A stretch of 64,000 bases of DNA from positions 186,001 through 250,000 of the forward strand of contig NZ_LIRF01000005.1 of NCBI RefSeq assembly GCF_001297705.1, written 5' to 3'. The position numbers and the translations under genes are program-made. Source of the DNA: Chryseobacterium sp. ERMR1:04. Lineage in GTDB: Bacteria; Bacteroidota; Bacteroidia; Flavobacteriales; Weeksellaceae. The notes below the pieces were generated by a model. That model had not been told where the DNA came from and searched no databases. It saw nothing but the letters and a program-made list of their open reading frames with translations. Positions 60,468 to 64,000 of this stretch are shown piece by piece (the first letter of the stretch is position 1; every line of letters starts with the position of its first letter).

Positions 60468-63020
60468 TTACATTGGACCTTGTTCATCTCCACCTGTAGC
60501 ATTGGCGTTGACGTCTTTTTTCCTTTTTGGTTGTTCTACTTTTTCTCCTTGTTTGAATCTGTATGTCAGAGAAACGGAAAATTGTCTTGGCTGCCATTGC
60601 ATGTAAGAATCTCTCACACTATTTGCTGTATAAGTTGTAGATCTCATAGCTCTGGTATTGAAAATATCCTGAACGTTAAAAGCTAAAGTACCATCTCCTT
60701 TCCAGATAGTTTTTGAAGCACCAAAGCTTATGGCATACATATCTTTTCTGTCCTGATAAGCTGTTTTTTGTGCGCCTCTATAAAACCCTTGTACTTGAAA
60801 GCTGAATGTCTTGTCAACTTTAACTGTTGAAGAAAGTCTTGCTCTTGTTGAGAAACCTTTACCATTAAAGTCAGCAACAGCTTGAATAGGGTTTCCATCC
60901 TTATCAAAAGTATCATATAAAGTACTTCCTTTTGTATTATATCCAAATACATCTACATTTCCTAAGAATTTTAGCCAACTTGTTGCGTCCCAATTGAAAT
61001 TTAAATCTAAACCGAAACGATCATCAGTACCCAAGTTAATAGGTTTTGTGTGAGATTCTATACGCTTTGGAATAATAATATCTCCCTTGTCGTCTGTCGC
61101 TAAGATATTATATACCAACATTTTTGTGTCATCAGTCTGGTGTCTGTAGTATAAAGTAGGATTTAGTGTAAATTTCTTTTTAGAGATACTATATCCAAAT
61201 TCAAAAGAGTCAACATAAGAAGGATTTAGATCTATATTTCCGTCAAAGATATTTTGATTATCATTATAGTTCGGGTTAGGAATCATAAAGAATGATCTTG
61301 GGCGGTCTATTCTTCTGGTATAGTTTAATAGAAGTTGGTTGTCTTTTGCAAATTCATAACTTAAGTAAACACTAGGAAATAAATTATTGTAATTTTTCGT
61401 GGTTACAACTGAATTTTTCTTGGGATCAAGACTTAGATAATTGATGTCTACATTCGACAATTCATCTCTTACGCCTACCTGATAACCTAATTTGCCTATT
61501 TTACTTTTGAATTGCAAATAAAAAGCATTGAACGTTTCTTTATATGTTGCATCATAAGTATATGGCTTAAGGAAATCTAATGGCTTTGTTGAGGTGCTTT
61601 CGCGGACATCATTACTGTAATCATTTGTATTGATATCAATTCTGTATCCTGCTTCTAATTTTGAACTTTCACCAATAGGCAACTCATAATCAACCTTACC
61701 AATAACAGATTTGTTGATTGTACTTTGATTGATGAAATCTTTCAAATCATTAATGCTATCATCAATATTGGTATCATTGTATGATCGGCTTCTTTGTAAG
61801 CTTAATGATAATGATAAATTTTGCCCTTTGTCATCAAATTTATGATCTAATCCAAAATCACCCTGAAAAGCCAGATTGTTATTTGTACCGAATGTACTTC
61901 TGTTTGATGTATAAAAAGGATTTTTAAGAGGAGTATAACTATAATCAATATTACCGAAATTTTCACTGTCAAATGTTCTTACGGTGCCGGATGCATTTAC
62001 CGATGTTTTTTCATTTATGTCGTATACTATTCCGGCAGAAGCATTATAATTATTGTTTTTACTTTTAGTTTCAGAGTTGGTATTTCTTTGTACTAAATCA
62101 TCATCTAATATAGCATTGTTGAAATAATCATCATTTCTATTGGTGTTTTTCGATTCTCTATAGCCACCGCCACCATTAAGAAACCATGTGAAGTTTCCTT
62201 TTCTCCAATTAAGGTTGGTGTTAAGGTTTGTTTGAGGAAGATATCCTAAAGTTCCTACAACACTTCCATTAAAACCTGTTTTTTTGCTTTTCTTTAAAAT
62301 AATATTTAAAATACCAGCAGTTCCACTTGCTTCAAATTTTGAAGAGGGATTGGTAATAACCTCAATTTTTTCAATTTGATCAGCCGGAATACTTTGTAAA
62401 GCATTAGCTCCGTCATCAATTCCTAAAAGAGCAGACGGTTTACCATTGATCAAAAATTTCACATTGCTGCTCCCTCTCATAGATACAGTTCCATCAGTAT
62501 CCACTGAAACGGAAGGAACGTTAGTAAGTACATCTTGAAGATTTCCTCCTTTACTCACAATATCCTGAGATGGATCATACGTTCTCTTATCCAATTCTAC
62601 TTTATAAGGTTTTGTAGAAGGAGCCGTAAGTACAATACCCTCAATATCTTTAGTCTTGACATTTGTCGAACTCTTTTCAGCTTCTATAGATAAAGCCCCT
62701 ATATTTCCTGCTGAAGTAATTTGTTTGTTGATGACAACTTTCTTGTAGTCGATTGCTTCAATGATAATATCGTAATTCCCGGGAGTAAGGTCTAGCTTAT
62801 ACTGTCCCTTTTCGTCAGTAAGGGTAGCATCACTGAATAATTTATTTGTTTTATTACTGAAAGTCACTGAAGCATAAGGAACAGGCTGGTTACTTTTATT
62901 AACCACCGTCCCTGAAATACCTGCTTTTTCCTGTCCAAAGGCGAACGCTGCCGCCGATAGCACAAAAGTAAGCCCTAAAGTTCTTTTTGTGAAAATGTTG
63001 ATAATTTCCGTCTGATTCAT
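60468..63020 (-). CDS. TonB-dependent receptor with carboxypeptidase-regulatory-like N-terminus
   Basis: An 850-residue outer-membrane receptor. After the export signal (to about residue 29, ending FGQE) there is a carboxypeptidase-regulatory-like domain (GISGTVVNKSNQPVPYASVTF ending near residue 110). The plug includes DVLTNVPSVSVDTDGTVSMR and GTAGILNIILKKSKKTG. A 22-strand-type barrel runs to the end, with the last strand QFSVSLTYRFKQGE followed by a short basic tail (VEQPKRKKD). It belongs to the outer-membrane beta-barrel family without a SusD partner. The substrate is unknown; iron or a peptide is possible. Confidence 0.93.
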   Translation of the reverse strand: MNQTEIINIFTKRTLGLTFVLSAAAFAFGQEKAGISGTVVNKSNQPVPYASVTFSNKTNKLFSDATLTDEKGQYKLDLTPGNYDIIIEAIDYKKVVINKQITSAGNIGALSIEAEKSSTNVKTKDIEGIVLTAPSTKPYKVELDKRTYDPSQDIVSKGGNLQDVLTNVPSVSVDTDGTVSMRGSSNVKFLINGKPSALLGIDDGANALQSIPADQIEKIEVITNPSSKFEASGTAGILNIILKKSKKTGFNGSVVGTLGYLPQTNLNTNLNWRKGNFTWFLNGGGGYRESKNTNRNDDYFNNAILDDDLVQRNTNSETKSKNNNYNASAGIVYDINEKTSVNASGTVRTFDSENFGNIDYSYTPLKNPFYTSNRSTFGTNNNLAFQGDFGLDHKFDDKGQNLSLSLSLQRSRSYNDTNIDDSINDLKDFINQSTINKSVIGKVDYELPIGESSKLEAGYRIDINTNDYSNDVRESTSTKPLDFLKPYTYDATYKETFNAFYLQFKSKIGKLGYQVGVRDELSNVDINYLSLDPKKNSVVTTKNYNNLFPSVYLSYEFAKDNQLLLNYTRRIDRPRSFFMIPNPNYNDNQNIFDGNIDLNPSYVDSFEFGYSISKKKFTLNPTLYYRHQTDDTKMLVYNILATDDKGDIIIPKRIESHTKPINLGTDDRFGLDLNFNWDATSWLKFLGNVDVFGYNTKGSTLYDTFDKDGNPIQAVADFNGKGFSTRARLSSTVKVDKTFSFQVQGFYRGAQKTAYQDRKDMYAISFGASKTIWKGDGTLAFNVQDIFNTRAMRSTTYTANSVRDSYMQWQPRQFSVSLTYRFKQGEKVEQPKRKKDVNANATGGDEQGPM

Positions 63021-63187
63021 AAGGTATTGTTTGTGTAAAATCGTGAAAAATCTTTCTTAATATTATGAAATTGTTAATTGTATACATTTCAATATATTAA
63101 GGTTAATTTATTATTTATAAAGTATATGTCGTTTTTTAAACCTAAATGTTAATTGTTAGATTGTTAAAATAAAGTTAAATTTATTTC

Positions 63188-64000
63188 TTATTTTATATTT
63201 TTTGAATTCAGCCAGTCTTGGTACGCTTTTGCATTAATGGCATGCTCTTCCGCACTTGCTGTGAATTTATGATATCCAAATCTGGCAGGGTCTGCACACA
63301 TAAAGATAAAGTTGTTGTTTTCTGCATTCAGAACAGCATCAACAGAATTTTTATCTACCACACAAATTGGTCCCGGTGGAATTCCTTTATTGGCATAGGT
63401 ATTATAAGGAGATGGAGTAGATAGGTATTTATAGAAAACCCTTTTGATGGGATTTTTAAAATTAGACTGTATATTCATGGCGTAAATTACCGTTGGGTCA
63501 GATTGTAGTTTCATTCCTTTTCTGTAACGGTTTAAATACAATCCTGCGATTGTTTTCATTTCATCCTTTTTACCTCCGGATTCTTTATAAACTATAGAAG
63601 CTAATGCATAAATTTGATCTCTTGTTAAACCCGACTGCTGCTCTTTAGCTTTTCTTTCGCTATTCCAGAAGTCGTTGTACTGACTTTCGAATTTGGTAAA
63701 GAACTCTTTTGGTGTTACTGTCCAGAAAAAGTTATACGTATCAATAAAGAAATATTTCTTTAAATCTTCTGCGCTGTTATAGCCTTTTTCTGTTGCGATC
63801 TTATTAAAATCATTCACGAACTGTAAAGAATCAAGCTCTGTTTTCTTGGTGACTTTACCAACCATTTGATACACATCTCCAAAATCACCAATTCTAAAAG
63901 TATTTTCAGCTTGATTTCCGGCCTTAATCATATTGACTAAGTTGGTATTCCCTGTTCCCATTTGGATGTGGTAACGACCTGCTTTTAAAGATTTGTCAAG
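63188..64000 (-). CDS. mltG: Endolytic murein transglycosylase MltG, 3' part (start lies beyond the window)
   Basis: Cuts nascent peptidoglycan strands at the inner membrane and may limit glycan chain length. The visible 270 codons cover the end of the LysM-like segment and the YceG catalytic domain. The catalytic Glu lies in ALASIVYKESGGKKDEM. NRYRKGMKLQSDPTVIYAM, TPSPYNTYANKGIPPGPIC and CADPARFGYHKFTASAEEH match the family. The N-terminal membrane anchor lies past base 64000. Confidence 0.95.
   Translation of the reverse strand, partial: LDKSLKAGRYHIQMGTGNTNLVNMIKAGNQAENTFRIGDFGDVYQMVGKVTKKTELDSLQFVNDFNKIATEKGYNSAEDLKKYFFIDTYNFFWTVTPKEFFTKFESQYNDFWNSERKAKEQQSGLTRDQIYALASIVYKESGGKKDEMKTIAGLYLNRYRKGMKLQSDPTVIYAMNIQSNFKNPIKRVFYKYLSTPSPYNTYANKGIPPGPICVVDKNSVDAVLNAENNNFIFMCADPARFGYHKFTASAEEHAINAKAYQDWLNSKNIK

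Overview
The window is an AT-rich chromosomal segment of a Bacteroidota member, most likely Chryseobacterium or a close relative in Weeksellaceae/Flavobacteriia. The signs are TAnnTTTG -7 promoter boxes with TTG -33 boxes, proteins ending in type IX secretion (T9SS) sorting tails, many lipoproteins with short lipoboxes, and short intergenic inverted repeats typical of these genomes. I saw no rRNA, tRNA, CRISPR array, transposase or phage gene.

Layout. 1-1177: 5' part of metG. About 1.4-10.3 kb (minus strand): a type VI secretion island. One promoter precedes a 131-aa unknown, VgrG and a large effector with a C-terminal HExxH metallopeptidase domain, followed by a decaying chain of orphan effector tails alternating with small immunity-like lipoproteins. 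Several members are broken (two single-A deletions, at least two nonsense codons, one toxin-immunity fusion). 10.6-12.8 kb: a SusB-like GH97 alpha-glucosidase. 12.8-17.4 kb: a compact RiPP operon with a 75-aa precursor, a hairpin terminator, a FxsB/YhhB-type radical SAM/SPASM enzyme, two tandem paralogous HxD...H oxygenase-like proteins and an exported bilobed aspartic protease. 17.4-18.4 kb: a decayed bile acid:sodium symporter-family gene. 18.4-26.5 kb: an M14-like deacylase, an NTF2-like protein, a GMC oxidoreductase/MFS pair, a divergent azoreductase/HxlR pair, pirin and an FMN reductase.

26.5-34.7 kb: a tiny self-contained transcription unit (24 codons plus terminator), a YcxB-like protein, then purine genes purM, purN, purH, purD and guaA in one direction, separated by palindromic repeats and a lipoprotein gene. 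34.8-42.1 kb: small unknowns, a GNAT-nitrilase fusion and a giant T9SS-exported repeat protein that is out of frame because of a 26-bp direct-repeat duplication. 42.5-50.8 kb: a UbiB-family kinase, a DEAD-box helicase, an SGNH hydrolase, an iron alcohol dehydrogenase and small lipoproteins. 51.1-57.2 kb: phosphoenolpyruvate carboxylase, a lipoprotein, an alpha/beta hydrolase and a T9SS subtilase. 57.2-60.4 kb: sugar genes (DegT aminotransferase, GalE, cytidylyltransferase). 60.5-64 kb: a TonB-dependent receptor and the 3' part of mltG.

The two regions most likely to hold new biology are the effector-immunity chain with carboxypeptidase-regulatory-like immunity lipoproteins (including a dnaX-type A AAA AAG slip site exactly where the effector changes frame) and the cyclophane-type RiPP operon with a YDRAHDTFLR core candidate and duplicated oxygenases. 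Family assignments come from reading motifs, not from database searches.
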